Source: Novosphingobium ginsenosidimutans (GTDB taxonomy: Bacteria > Pseudomonadota > Alphaproteobacteria > Sphingomonadales > Sphingomonadaceae). From it: DNA of 64,000 nt. Positions within the stretch are counted from its first letter, which is position 1. Every line of letters begins with the position of its first letter. This document shows, piece by piece, positions 1 through 8,390 of this stretch. Both the position numbers and the translations under genes were made by a program. The notes below the pieces were generated by a model. It did no database searches, was not told where the DNA came from, and saw only the letters and a program-made list of their open reading frames with translations. The stretch is from NCBI RefSeq assembly GCF_007954425.1, contig NZ_CP042345.1, positions 2,044,001-2,108,000 on the forward strand, read 5' to 3'.

Positions 1-39
1 ATGAGTCCTGCAAGCCTCTGATCTTGGGGAGGTGGCGGC

Positions 40-3000
40 ATGGCTTACTGGCGATCCACGATCACGCATCTGGCTTTGTTGCTTGGCGTGCTTGTAGCGG
101 CACCCGCGTCAGGCCAGGCAACTGTCCAGCCCAAGATCGTGATCCAGACCTTGCCGGGGTCGATCGACGTGGCTGCCTGGACACCCGACGAGCGCTATCT
201 CCTGACCGCATCGGGTGTAACGCGCGAGTTCATGATCTGGGACGTCAGCCGGCGGCTGATTATTGACCGGTTGCGCCTGCCCGGAACTGTCAACGCCATA
301 GGCGCCGACATGATGCGGCTAACCACCATGACTGTTTCTGCCGATGGCCGAACGGCCGTGATCGGCGGCCTGGTGGCCGATACGGAAGCGGAAAGCCGTG
401 TAGCTGGCCGGGTTTACCGGATCGACTTGGCGACCCGAGCCATCACGACCGAGCGGGTAGCGGCACCGGCCGGCGCGAAGCTGGAGGATGTGCAAAGCTG
501 GTTCATGGCAATCGGCGTGCTGGCTTCGCAAGAGGCGTCGCCCGAGATGTCGATCGAACAGGCAACAGCCCTGTTACCGCAGCTGCCGGTTTCGCCAAGT
601 GGACGCTACACTTTGCGACGGACCGACAAGGGCTTTGAATTTGTTGAACAAGGGCAGGGGCTGCCCTTTGCATCCACCGCCATGCCAGCCGACGTGGCAT
701 CTGCTGCCCTTGCACCCGACGGCCGCCGCATCGCCTTCATCCGCACGGCCGAAGACCAGGTCAACACCACCATTGAGATCTTCGATACCCTGACCGCGCG
801 GTATGGCGCACCCGTCACGCTTGAGGGCGATTACCAATCGGTCGTATGGCTGAACGAGCGCGAGTTTCTGGCGCACGGGAACGAAGCCTATCTTACGGAG
901 AGTGACGACGAGGATGCCAAAACCCCGCTGCCGCCACTTGCGATCGTTGATGGCACCACCGGGCAACTGACCAAGACCATCGAGGCGCGGTGTTTCCCGG
1001 TGAGTCTTGGACAGGGCGTGTTTGTCGGGGCGGGGATCGGCAATTGCCGAGCGCCGCTAAGCCGGGACCGGGCGCTATCCGTGTTCGATCCTGTGGCAAA
1101 TAAATGGGAAGCAATCCCGGACCTTGGGCTCAAAGCTGACGACACGATCACCGTTATAACGGCCCATCAACCAAGCGGGCGAGTGGCCTTTGCTGTGGCG
1201 CATGCCGATACTTCTGGCACGATCTATGCGGTCGATACGGGCGACGGAAACCTGGACATTGGCCGCGCCGTTGATCGCGGCACGATTGTTACCCAGCTCA
1301 GCTTCACCAACGATGGGCAGAAACTGTTCATCGGCAGCAATGGTGTTGTGACCGAATGGGATCTGGCCAAGGACAGTCTCCGCCAGCTGGCCGGGGCGGC
1401 CCTGATGCCCAGCTTCTTTGCCAGCGATGGCCGCAACCTGCTGCTCGCCGGTCCACTGCAGGACGGGGTTGGCCGGGTCGATCTGGCCGGCAACCAGGCG
1501 CTGCCGCCGCTCGAACTAAGCTATGCCATGTCGGGCGGCTTCCTGCCCAACCGACCGATCTTCTGGGCAGCCTCGGGCTTGGGGTCGCTCAAGCTGTGGG
1601 ACACGCGCGACTGGTCGCCGCTCCTTACCACCTACCTGTTCAGCGGCTCGAAGTTTGTCGCCGTTACCGCTGACGGGCGATACGACACCAACCTTGGGCC
1701 AGATGCCGACCAGTTCCGCTGGATCGTGTCCGATGCGCCATTTCAGTCGCTCCCCGCCCAAACCTTCATGCGGGACTATTTCGAACCGCGGCTGACGCAG
1801 AGGCTGACTGATTGTACCACGGCACGTAACTGCGATCAGGTGCTGAAGCCAATTCCGTCGATCGCTTCGCTGAATCGGGCTCTGCCCGTGACCCGGATCA
1901 CCGGGGTCCAGCCCGGGGAAAAGCCCGGGACGGTGGAGGTGCGGTTCGAGCTTCGCGAAGGCACCGCCAATGGGAAGCGGTCGGGGATCTACAATCCCCG
2001 GCTGTTCCTGAACAACCGGTTCGCCTCGCATACTCCTGACGAGCCCTTCACCGAAACCGAAACGCTGGAGCAATGGCGCGAGCTGAATCGTATTCCCAGG
2101 CAGGGCGACGACGGTGTCTATCGCTACATCTTCGTTGAACCGATCCCCACCGGCGGCGCGGACCGGCTGACGTTTTCGGCATATGCCTTCAACGAGGACC
2201 GCGTGAAGGGCGATACGGCCACATTTACTTATATCCGTCCGCCGATTCCCAAGCGCAAACCGCGCGCCTTCGTGCTGACTATCGGCGTCGATGCTTATGA
2301 CGAGCCGCGGCTGGAGCTGAACTATGCGGTCGCCGATGCACGCTTGATTGCCGATCGGCTGGCCGCAATCGCAGGGTACGAGATGCGCCATGCCATGTTG
2401 GCCGGGGCAAAGCGCCCAGATGGCTCGCGCCAGCAGGTGACACGCGAGATCATCAATTCCGCGCTTGGGATACTGGCCGGGATGGAGCCCGGGCCGGCGA
2501 TTCAGGAGCTTGCGCAGGCTGGAATTGATGCATCAGCGCTCGACAATGCGACACCTGATGACATCGTGATCGTGTCCTTCTCGGGTCACGGCTGGGCCGA
2601 TCCCAGGGGTAATTTCTACCTCGTGCCGTCGGACGGGAAATGGGCAGATGGCGAAGGAACGCCCGATAAATCCAGCCTGGTCTCGGCCGCTACGCTGACT
2701 ATGTGGTTGCGGGCGATCAAGGCGGGCGAAATCGCCTTCATCATCGACGCCTGCCACTCTGGCGCCAGCGTCGACTCCGGCACGTTCAAGCCTGGGCCAA
2801 TGGGAGACTCCGGCCTGGGGCAGCTCGCCTTTGACAAGGGAATCCGCATCCTGGCGGCAACGCAGGCTAAGGACGTTGCGCTAGAGAACGCGCAGCTCGG
2901 ACAGGGATTGCTGACTGCGGCGCTTGGCAAGGGGCTGACGCCGCAAGGCGGGCCGGCCGATCTCAACAGCGATCGCCGGATCACACTGGATGAATGGCTC

Positions 3001-3171
3001 CGCTATGCCGTGCAGGAGCTACCCCGGCTGGCCAAAGGCGCGGGTGTCGCGCGCGGCTTTACCATCACCCAGCGCCCGACGGCAGCGGCGGCGAAATCGG
3101 CCGTGCAAGAGCCCGCGCTGTTCGACTTCACCAATTCGGTCAGTCCGGTCATCCTGCGGGGAACGCCATGA
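40..3171 (+). CDS. Exported beta-propeller (WD40-like) protein with C-terminal caspase (C14) domain
   Basis: A 1043-residue protein. An N-terminal hydrophobic stretch (about residues 9-27, ending APASGQA) looks like a Sec signal peptide, so the protein is probably periplasmic or secreted. Residues about 40-600 hold repeated propeller-type motifs (for example 'TPDERYLLTASG', 'APDGRRIAFI', 'SLKLWDTRDW'). A region like those linking propellers to caspases in other bacteria follows ('ADGRYDTN'). The caspase-like peptidase domain starts near residue 742 ('FVLTIGVDAY'); the dyad is His850 in 'SGHG' and Cys905 in 'DACHSGA'. The start follows a GGAGG-type ribosome site (bases 28-33). It is the first gene of a three-protease operon and overlaps the next gene by ATGA. 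Domain calls are by motif; the substrate is unknown. Confidence 0.88.
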   Translation: MAYWRSTITHLALLLGVLVAAPASGQATVQPKIVIQTLPGSIDVAAWTPDERYLLTASGVTREFMIWDVSRRLIIDRLRLPGTVNAIGADMMRLTTMTVSADGRTAVIGGLVADTEAESRVAGRVYRIDLATRAITTERVAAPAGAKLEDVQSWFMAIGVLASQEASPEMSIEQATALLPQLPVSPSGRYTLRRTDKGFEFVEQGQGLPFASTAMPADVASAALAPDGRRIAFIRTAEDQVNTTIEIFDTLTARYGAPVTLEGDYQSVVWLNEREFLAHGNEAYLTESDDEDAKTPLPPLAIVDGTTGQLTKTIEARCFPVSLGQGVFVGAGIGNCRAPLSRDRALSVFDPVANKWEAIPDLGLKADDTITVITAHQPSGRVAFAVAHADTSGTIYAVDTGDGNLDIGRAVDRGTIVTQLSFTNDGQKLFIGSNGVVTEWDLAKDSLRQLAGAALMPSFFASDGRNLLLAGPLQDGVGRVDLAGNQALPPLELSYAMSGGFLPNRPIFWAASGLGSLKLWDTRDWSPLLTTYLFSGSKFVAVTADGRYDTNLGPDADQFRWIVSDAPFQSLPAQTFMRDYFEPRLTQRLTDCTTARNCDQVLKPIPSIASLNRALPVTRITGVQPGEKPGTVEVRFELREGTANGKRSGIYNPRLFLNNRFASHTPDEPFTETETLEQWRELNRIPRQGDDGVYRYIFVEPIPTGGADRLTFSAYAFNEDRVKGDTATFTYIRPPIPKRKPRAFVLTIGVDAYDEPRLELNYAVADARLIADRLAAIAGYEMRHAMLAGAKRPDGSRQQVTREIINSALGILAGMEPGPAIQELAQAGIDASALDNATPDDIVIVSFSGHGWADPRGNFYLVPSDGKWADGEGTPDKSSLVSAATLTMWLRAIKAGEIAFIIDACHSGASVDSGTFKPGPMGDSGLGQLAFDKGIRILAATQAKDVALENAQLGQGLLTAALGKGLTPQGGPADLNSDRRITLDEWLRYAVQELPRLAKGAGVARGFTITQRPTAAAAKSAVQEPALFDFTNSVSPVILRGTP

Positions 3172-5072
3172 AGCGACTTATCCTTGCAGCGCTGCTTGCA
3201 GCAGTAGCCGCACCGGCTAACGCCGAGATACGGGCGGTTTTCGTCGGGATCGACAAATACCGGTTCTCGCGCGCCAACCCCGAAACGCCGGAAGCCAACT
3301 TCCGCGATCTGAGCGGTGCTGTGCGCGATGTCGGCACGATCAAGGATGCACTCCGCCGCGCCTACGCACTCGATCTGGATCGCGAGCTGCCGGGGCAATG
3401 CGAATCCGCCAACCAGGTTTCGATCACACTAACCGACTATTGCGCGACCAAGGCCGCGATCCTGCAGGCTTGGAACCGCCAAATCGATGCCTCGCGCCCG
3501 GGCGATACCGTGATCTTGTATTACGCCGGACACGGCTCCCGCTTTATCGAGGCTACCGGCTCCGAGCAGGCCAGCGGATTCAATTCCACCATCATGGCTA
3601 CCGATGCTCGCGAACCCGGAGCACTGGCCCCCGCCGACATCCTTGATCGCGAGATCCGCCCGATCATCGATCGCGCGACTGCGGCCGGGGTGCGGGTGGT
3701 GACGATTTTCGATTCCTGCAATTCCGGAACAGCGACCCGCAACCTTGATGCAGAGGCGCGCACTGCCCCGCCATTGTTGGTTGCGCGGGTGGAACCGAGC
3801 GCGCCGCCCGCCTCGACCGGCAACCTTGGTGCATACCGGGTCCACCTCGCCGCCGCCGAAGACGGGCAGGAGGCCTTCGAGACCGGTGGTGTCGGCAAGC
3901 GCGGTGGGGTCTTTACTGCAGCATTGGCCAAGGCGCTGGTATCGCAGCCCGGATCGAGCTTCGCCGATCTGGCGGTGGCGGCGCGCGAAGGCATGCTCGC
4001 GGCAGGGCAGACCCGTCAGACGCCGCATGCCGAAGGCGCGCTGCGGGCGACGCTAGGCGGCGACGAAGTCCGCGTGCCGATCTTCGATGCTGTGCGCGGG
4101 CGCGATGGCGTGAACATCATCGGCGGCAGCCTGACCGGCATTACGGCGGGCTCGACCTTTGTGCTCTATCCCAGCGTCAGCGCGGCGCTGCCGGGGACGA
4201 CCCAGCCACTGGCTACCGGCATGGCCACTGTGGTCGAACCGGGTCGCACCCAGTTGCAACTCGACAATCCGGTCGACCTGCCCGGGCGCTTGGTGGCCCG
4301 CGAGCTGGTGCACCGTTTCGAAACCACTGTGCCGATTGCCGTCCGAGGCAGCGATCCGGCGCTCGACGCGGCGCTTGCCGGGATCGCCCATGCCCGGATT
4401 GCGCCGCGGCCGCAGATCGTGGTCGTCCCCGGACCGGAAGTGACCCAGCTGCTCTCGCCGCGCGGTACGGTGCTGGCCCGGTTACCGACCCCAAGCGATC
4501 CGGCCTTCGCCTTTCTGCTTGACCGCGCGCTCGGCAAGGTAGCCCGGGTAAATGCCCTGACCGCGCTGGCCGGCCGGCCGCAGTCTGGGCAAGCGGAACT
4601 CTGCATACAGAACATGCACCCGGACTATCAGCCTGAGGTGTGCCCTAAGGCACCCAATGGTGTGCGTCAGCTGGCCCTGAATCAACCAGCACTGATTGTT
4701 GGGAAGAACAGCGCTGCCGAACAGCGCTATCTCTATGTCCTTGGGATTGATCCCGAATTTGGCATCACGCTCCTGCTGCCGCCAAATGGCGCGCTCGACG
4801 ATCCGATTGGAGCAGGGAACATCCTGGTCGTGCCGGAAGGACAGAACATCAGCCCTGATGCGCCGGGTTCGTACCGTTTCGTCACCCTTTCCACCAATGC
4901 CCGCATTCCGGCGCAGGCGCTTGAACAGACCGGCCTGGCGACGGTGGACCGGGAGGTCTGTCTGACCCGGTTGAGCCGTCAGGCCTGCGCGGATGCCGCG
5001 CGCGCGCGCGATCCTGCCCTGGTCTGGGTCAGCGCCTGGGCGGCAACTCTCACTCTGGCGGAGGTCAAATGA
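3168..5072 (+). CDS. Exported caspase-family (C14) protease with DUF4384-like C-terminus
   Basis: A 634-residue protein. The ATG at 3168 overlaps the upstream stop (ATGA) and gives a clear signal peptide (MKRLILAALLAAVAAPANA, cleavage before EIRAV); longer in-frame starts lie inside the upstream gene and lack a signal, so they were rejected. The caspase-like domain begins right after the signal ('RAVFVGIDKY'). The dyad is His122 in 'YYAGHGS' and Cys184 in 'FDSCNSG'. The C-terminal third includes 'YLYVLGIDPEFGITLLLPPNG', which resembles the DUF4384 domain often found with bacterial caspases. It is coupled on both sides by 4-base overlaps, so the three proteases are probably made in matched amounts. 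Cleavage preference is not readable; related prokaryotic caspases usually cut after Arg or Lys. Confidence 0.86.
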   Translation: MKRLILAALLAAVAAPANAEIRAVFVGIDKYRFSRANPETPEANFRDLSGAVRDVGTIKDALRRAYALDLDRELPGQCESANQVSITLTDYCATKAAILQAWNRQIDASRPGDTVILYYAGHGSRFIEATGSEQASGFNSTIMATDAREPGALAPADILDREIRPIIDRATAAGVRVVTIFDSCNSGTATRNLDAEARTAPPLLVARVEPSAPPASTGNLGAYRVHLAAAEDGQEAFETGGVGKRGGVFTAALAKALVSQPGSSFADLAVAAREGMLAAGQTRQTPHAEGALRATLGGDEVRVPIFDAVRGRDGVNIIGGSLTGITAGSTFVLYPSVSAALPGTTQPLATGMATVVEPGRTQLQLDNPVDLPGRLVARELVHRFETTVPIAVRGSDPALDAALAGIAHARIAPRPQIVVVPGPEVTQLLSPRGTVLARLPTPSDPAFAFLLDRALGKVARVNALTALAGRPQSGQAELCIQNMHPDYQPEVCPKAPNGVRQLALNQPALIVGKNSAAEQRYLYVLGIDPEFGITLLLPPNGALDDPIGAGNILVVPEGQNISPDAPGSYRFVTLSTNARIPAQALEQTGLATVDREVCLTRLSRQACADAARARDPALVWVSAWAATLTLAEVK

Positions 5073-6085
5073 GATATATCCTACCCGCGCTCGCGCTTGG
5101 TCTGGCCGGATCGGCCATTGCCCAAGAGGCTCCTCCATCTCCTCCGCCTGATCAGCCGGAAGCAACCGAAGCCACAGCCGAAGCCGATGATGGCGGCCGG
5201 ATCGTTGGCGGGACTCCCGCACTGCCTGGCACCGTGCCCTGGCAGGTCGAGATCGTGACCACGAATGCGATCACCCCGACCGAGCTGGAAGAGGACCGCG
5301 CGCTGGGAATCAAGCGACAGCTTTGGGAAACCCAGCACCTGTGTGGCGGCGCGTTGATCGAGCCGGGCTGGGTGCTCACTGCAGCGCATTGCTTTGTTGA
5401 CAAGAACGACGGCTTGCGCGCCCTCAATGAACGCGCCGTAAACCTTGGCGGCCAGGACCTGCGTTTTACCACTCCGATGCGGATCGAGCGGGTGGCCGTG
5501 TTCGGCAGCTATAGCCGCAAAGGCAGCAAGAAGAACGACGTGGCGCTGGTCAAGATCGAACAGATCCCCGGCCGAACCAATGCTGCGATTGCCGCCCGCG
5601 CCCAGCCGATCCGGTTGCTTGGCTCCAAGGCTGGCGATCGCCCGCTGGCCTTGCAGGACAAGGTCACGGTGACCGGCTGGGGCATTACCGGGGCGCATGA
5701 GGATGGCGACGTCCGGGACCTCGCCAAACGGCCCCTGCGCGCTTCGCCCGAGCTGTTGGAGGTTGGGCTGCAGGTGAAACCGCAGGCCGATTGCCGCGAG
5801 AAGGTGGCCGGTGCCGCGTCACGCGGTGGGCTGGGCAGCGGCGTGATCTGCGCCGGGGCCGGGGCCAACGAAAGCAAGGACAGTTGCTCTGGCGACAGCG
5901 GCGGCCCGATGACGCGAATGCAGGGGCGCGAACGCGTTTTGGTCGGTTTGGTATCGTGGGGCGTCGGCTGCGGCATCAAAGGCCGCCCGGGCCTTTACGC
6001 CAATGTTACTGAACCGGCGATCCAGAAATGGATCGAGCGCGCAAAGAAAAACGCGCCACCCGGCAAGGTGGCGCGCGTCAAATAA
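5069..6085 (+). CDS. Trypsin-like serine protease (S1), secreted zymogen
   Basis: A 338-residue protein with a signal peptide (MRYILPALALGLAGSAIA), a proline- and acid-rich propeptide (about residues 19-44) and an S1 protease domain. The mature N-terminus is classical: Arg44 followed by Ile45-Val-Gly-Gly, the zymogen activation site. The triad is His107 ('LTAAHC'), Asp157 ('NDVALVKI') and Ser277 ('GDSGGP'). Asp271 sits six residues before the serine, as Asp189 does in trypsin, which predicts cutting after Arg or Lys. The ATG overlaps the caspase stop by ATGA. Because caspase and trypsin specificities may both fit Arg44, the cassette could form an activation cascade; that is inference. Confidence 0.92.
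   Translation: MRYILPALALGLAGSAIAQEAPPSPPPDQPEATEATAEADDGGRIVGGTPALPGTVPWQVEIVTTNAITPTELEEDRALGIKRQLWETQHLCGGALIEPGWVLTAAHCFVDKNDGLRALNERAVNLGGQDLRFTTPMRIERVAVFGSYSRKGSKKNDVALVKIEQIPGRTNAAIAARAQPIRLLGSKAGDRPLALQDKVTVTGWGITGAHEDGDVRDLAKRPLRASPELLEVGLQVKPQADCREKVAGAASRGGLGSGVICAGAGANESKDSCSGDSGGPMTRMQGRERVLVGLVSWGVGCGIKGRPGLYANVTEPAIQKWIERAKKNAPPGKVARVK
6041..6075 (-). terminator. Rho-independent terminator for the minus-strand lipoprotein gene, inside the protease coding end
   Basis: A 9-bp perfect stem, CGCGCCACC/GGTGGCGCG (6052-6060 with 6067-6075), with a 6-base loop. On the minus strand it is followed by TTTTTCTTT (complement of 6043-6051). It lies just past the stop of the lipoprotein gene, within the last codons of the convergent serine protease gene. 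The plus strand has no T tract after it, so it reads as a minus-strand terminator. Confidence 0.75.
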
Positions 6086-6088
6086 GGT

Positions 6089-6382
6089 TCAGCGTTCGGT
6101 CGTGCTGCGATCGGTATTGGCCCGATCGGTGTTCGCACGGTCGGTATTTGCACGATCAGTGTTGGCCCGATCAGTATTCGCCCGATCAGCGCCATCGCCA
6201 GCCTTGGCCTCGTCGGTCGCCGTTGCCGCTGCATCGTCAGCAACTGTGCCCGTGGCTGCTTCGGTGGCGGCTGCTTCAGTAGACGCGGCTTCGGTGGCCG
6301 GTTCGGCTGGGGGCGCTTCGGCCTTCTGGCAGGCAGTCAGGCCCAGCAGAGCCACAGCCGCAGCGATGGTGAGTTTGCGCAT
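6089..6382 (-). CDS. Small lipoprotein with acidic, alanine-rich and Asp-Arg-Ala-Asn-Thr repeat tail
   Basis: A 97-residue protein. The chosen ATG (6380-6382) is preceded by GAGGGG at good spacing and gives a lipoprotein signal (MRKLTIAAAVALLGLTAC, lipobox Leu-Thr-Ala-Cys). A longer in-frame start 13 codons upstream adds a non-signal leader and was rejected. The mature part is low-complexity, rich in Ala, Glu and Thr, then ends in five tandem DRANT pentapeptides. No known family was recognised. It lies 31 bases after the TIR-TPR gene on the same strand and may be cotranscribed. It is probably an envelope-anchored disordered protein; function unknown. Confidence 0.7.
   Translation of the reverse strand: MRKLTIAAAVALLGLTACQKAEAPPAEPATEAASTEAAATEAATGTVADDAAATATDEAKAGDGADRANTDRANTDRANTDRANTDRANTDRSTTER
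6113..6187 (-). repeat. Five tandem 15-bp units coding (Asp-Arg-Ala-Asn-Thr)5
   Basis: Five 15-base units in frame within the lipoprotein gene. Amino acids are identical, while third positions and some other bases vary between units (gtattggcccgatcg versus gtgttcgcacggtcg type). This shows selection on the peptide or age of the array rather than a fresh duplication. Copy number may vary between strains. Confidence 0.85.
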
Positions 6383-6413
6383 TGTAATGTCCCCTCGGTT
6401 GCAGTGCGCAAAA

Positions 6414-8333
6414 CTACGCATAGCCTAGCGTCTTAAGCAATCGCAAAAATTCGGGCATCTGGCGCAGCGGATCCAGGAATGGATCGTTGCGGATGAAGAT
6501 CAGGCCGGCATCGTTCTGGGCCCGCGCTCGCTCCAGCGTGGCAAGCGCCTCGGCGGGTTTGTTCCACTGGGCCAGGACCTGAGCCTGCTGGTAAAGCGCA
6601 ATATCGCCCAAATCGCTGACCAGGCGGCTATACAGCCGCTCCGCATCGGCCTGGCGGCCTTGCCGCAGGGCAACCACGGCCTGGCCGGGCAGGCCGACCA
6701 CAAGCGATGGTTCGCGTTCAAATGCAGCCCGGGCTTCGTCCAGTCGGTTCAGGAACAGCAGGCAGGAACCCTTGACCGAATTGGCCGTGCCCATCCTAGG
6801 GTTCAGTTCCAGCGCCCGGTCGAGCGGGGCAAGCGCATCAGCATAGCGCCGCGCGGCATAAGCGACCTGGCCCTGTTGACGGTACGTGCGGGGATTGAGC
6901 CGGTCGAGCATTATGGCCCGATCCATCGCGCTGGCGGCTTCGTCAAAGCGGCCAGTACGGGCACAGAACAGTGCAAATCGGGTCAGCACGTCGGCATCGC
7001 CGGCGCCCAGCGCATAGGACTGGTCATAGGGTGCACGTGCAGCCTTCCAGTCCAGCAAGCCGCTGTGCAGCACGAAACCCAGCGCGGAAAAAGCCAGGGC
7101 CAGCTTCGGAGCCAGCTCGGTCGCACGCCGCGCCGCCGTGGTGGCTTCCTTGAACAGCGCCGGGCGCTGTGCGGCCGGGACATACTGGTTGGCGATTACC
7201 GCCAATGCCAGCGCCCGGTAGGCGTGGGCCGCGCCATACTTCGCATCGCGGGCAATTGCAGCTTCGAACTGTCCCAGTGCGGCACGATCAGTGGCTTCGT
7301 TGGCTGCCTGATCGAACAGGTCCTTGCCGCGCAGGAAGGAATCATAGGCGGCCACATCGGTAGTCCCGCCTAGTTCGGCCGACCTGCGCCTGCCCGGATT
7401 GGCCACCCGCGCAGTCAGCGCGGCGGCGACGGTTTCGGCAATCTCGTCCTGGACGGCGAAGACATTGGTCAACGGCCGCTCAAAGCTCTGGCTCCATTGG
7501 CTGAAGCCGGTGCGGCCATCGATCAGTTCGGCGGCGATGCGGACCGAATCCGCAGACTTTCGGACATTGCCGTCGAGCAGATAGGTGACGCCCAGCTTCC
7601 GCGACATCGTCTTGGCGTCTTCGGTCCGCTCACGGAACTGGTTGGACGAGGCTTGCGCGGCCACTTGCAGCAGGGAATTGCGGGCCAACTCGGCGCGCAC
7701 TTCAGCGGCCAGACCATCGGAAAAATAGGTCTGTTCAGGATCGCCACTCATATTGGTAAAGGGTAGCACCGCGACGCTGTTCGCTTCCGCGCTGGAGCCC
7801 CCGATCAGTCCGCTCCACCAGGCAGCCCCCGCTCCGGCCAGTACCAGTCCGCCGCCGCCAACCAGCACCATGCGGCGGTCGACCTGTCGCGGTTTGGCCT
7901 CTGGCGTCGGTGGAGGCGCATCGTGGAGTGCGGCGACCGCCCGGATGATCCGCTCGCTTTCGGCCCGCAGTCGGCCCTTGGAAATGTCGATGAATTGGAA
8001 CTGGCGAAAACCAAGGGGCGGCTCGGTTCCATCAAGCGAGAGCGGCACCAGCACACCCCGGTCGCGGCCGCTGGTCGCCTCATCGTGAACCCAGTGCGAT
8101 TCTGCTGATGTCTGGGACCAAAGCACCACCACGGCCCGGGCCGTTTCAAGCGCCGTTGCGGTGGTGCGGGAGAACCGCTCTCCACCTCCGATCAGGCCAT
8201 CCCACCAGACGGCAAACCCGGCTTGCTCCAGCAACTCGATAACCGGTAGCGCGCGTTTTTGGTCGGCACGCGAGTAGCTGACGAAAACGGTGCTCGGTTT
8301 GCCCCCCGCCCCGGTTGCCTGGCCTGATGTCAT
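6414..8333 (-). CDS. TIR domain - transmembrane - TolB-like - TPR protein
   Basis: A 639-residue protein in four parts. Residues 12-136 are a TIR domain ('STVFVSYSRADQKRALPVIE'); Glu85 in 'HWVHDEA' sits where the catalytic glutamate lies in NAD-cleaving TIRs. A single hydrophobic segment follows (about 155-177). Next is a TolB/FlgO-like domain often found in sphingomonad adenylate cyclase-like proteins ('VAVLPFTNMSGDPE', about 186-310). The C-terminal half has tetratricopeptide helices (about 330-600). The topology puts TIR in the cytoplasm and TPR outside if the segment spans the membrane. No Shine-Dalgarno is visible before the ATG (see the promoter just upstream). It may be a signalling receptor or an NADase; activity is unproven. 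Confidence 0.85.
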   Translation of the reverse strand: MTSGQATGAGGKPSTVFVSYSRADQKRALPVIELLEQAGFAVWWDGLIGGGERFSRTTATALETARAVVVLWSQTSAESHWVHDEATSGRDRGVLVPLSLDGTEPPLGFRQFQFIDISKGRLRAESERIIRAVAALHDAPPPTPEAKPRQVDRRMVLVGGGGLVLAGAGAAWWSGLIGGSSAEANSVAVLPFTNMSGDPEQTYFSDGLAAEVRAELARNSLLQVAAQASSNQFRERTEDAKTMSRKLGVTYLLDGNVRKSADSVRIAAELIDGRTGFSQWSQSFERPLTNVFAVQDEIAETVAAALTARVANPGRRRSAELGGTTDVAAYDSFLRGKDLFDQAANEATDRAALGQFEAAIARDAKYGAAHAYRALALAVIANQYVPAAQRPALFKEATTAARRATELAPKLALAFSALGFVLHSGLLDWKAARAPYDQSYALGAGDADVLTRFALFCARTGRFDEAASAMDRAIMLDRLNPRTYRQQGQVAYAARRYADALAPLDRALELNPRMGTANSVKGSCLLFLNRLDEARAAFEREPSLVVGLPGQAVVALRQGRQADAERLYSRLVSDLGDIALYQQAQVLAQWNKPAEALATLERARAQNDAGLIFIRNDPFLDPLRQMPEFLRLLKTLGYA

Positions 8334-8341
8334 GGGGGGAG

Positions 8342-8369
8342 ACTATACGCCGCCCCCCATAGCAACAAG
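8342..8369 (-). promoter_or_regulatory. Candidate promoter of the TIR gene giving a leaderless transcript
   Basis: On the minus strand a TATAGT hexamer (8342-8347) lies 8 bases before the ATG, with CTTGTT (8364-8369) 16 bases further upstream. A start 6-9 bases after the -10 box would put the RNA 5' end at or very near the ATG, and no ribosome site is seen. Prediction by eye only. Confidence 0.4.
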
Positions 8370-8390
8370 GGTTTTCCCGTGCCGGAACGG

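Noticed and set aside
1..21. Short frame ATG AGT CCT GCA AGC CTC TGA at the window edge
   Set aside because: Six codons only; it could be the tail of an upstream gene but nothing supports a call.
6113..6187. Short tandem repeats as a CRISPR-like array
   Set aside because: The units are 15 bases, directly abutting, in frame and coding; there are no spacers.
40..8333. The protease/TIR region as a known gasdermin or Avs-type defence locus
   Set aside because: No gasdermin, STAND NTPase or other known effector is present, and the proteases carry export signals, unlike those systems.
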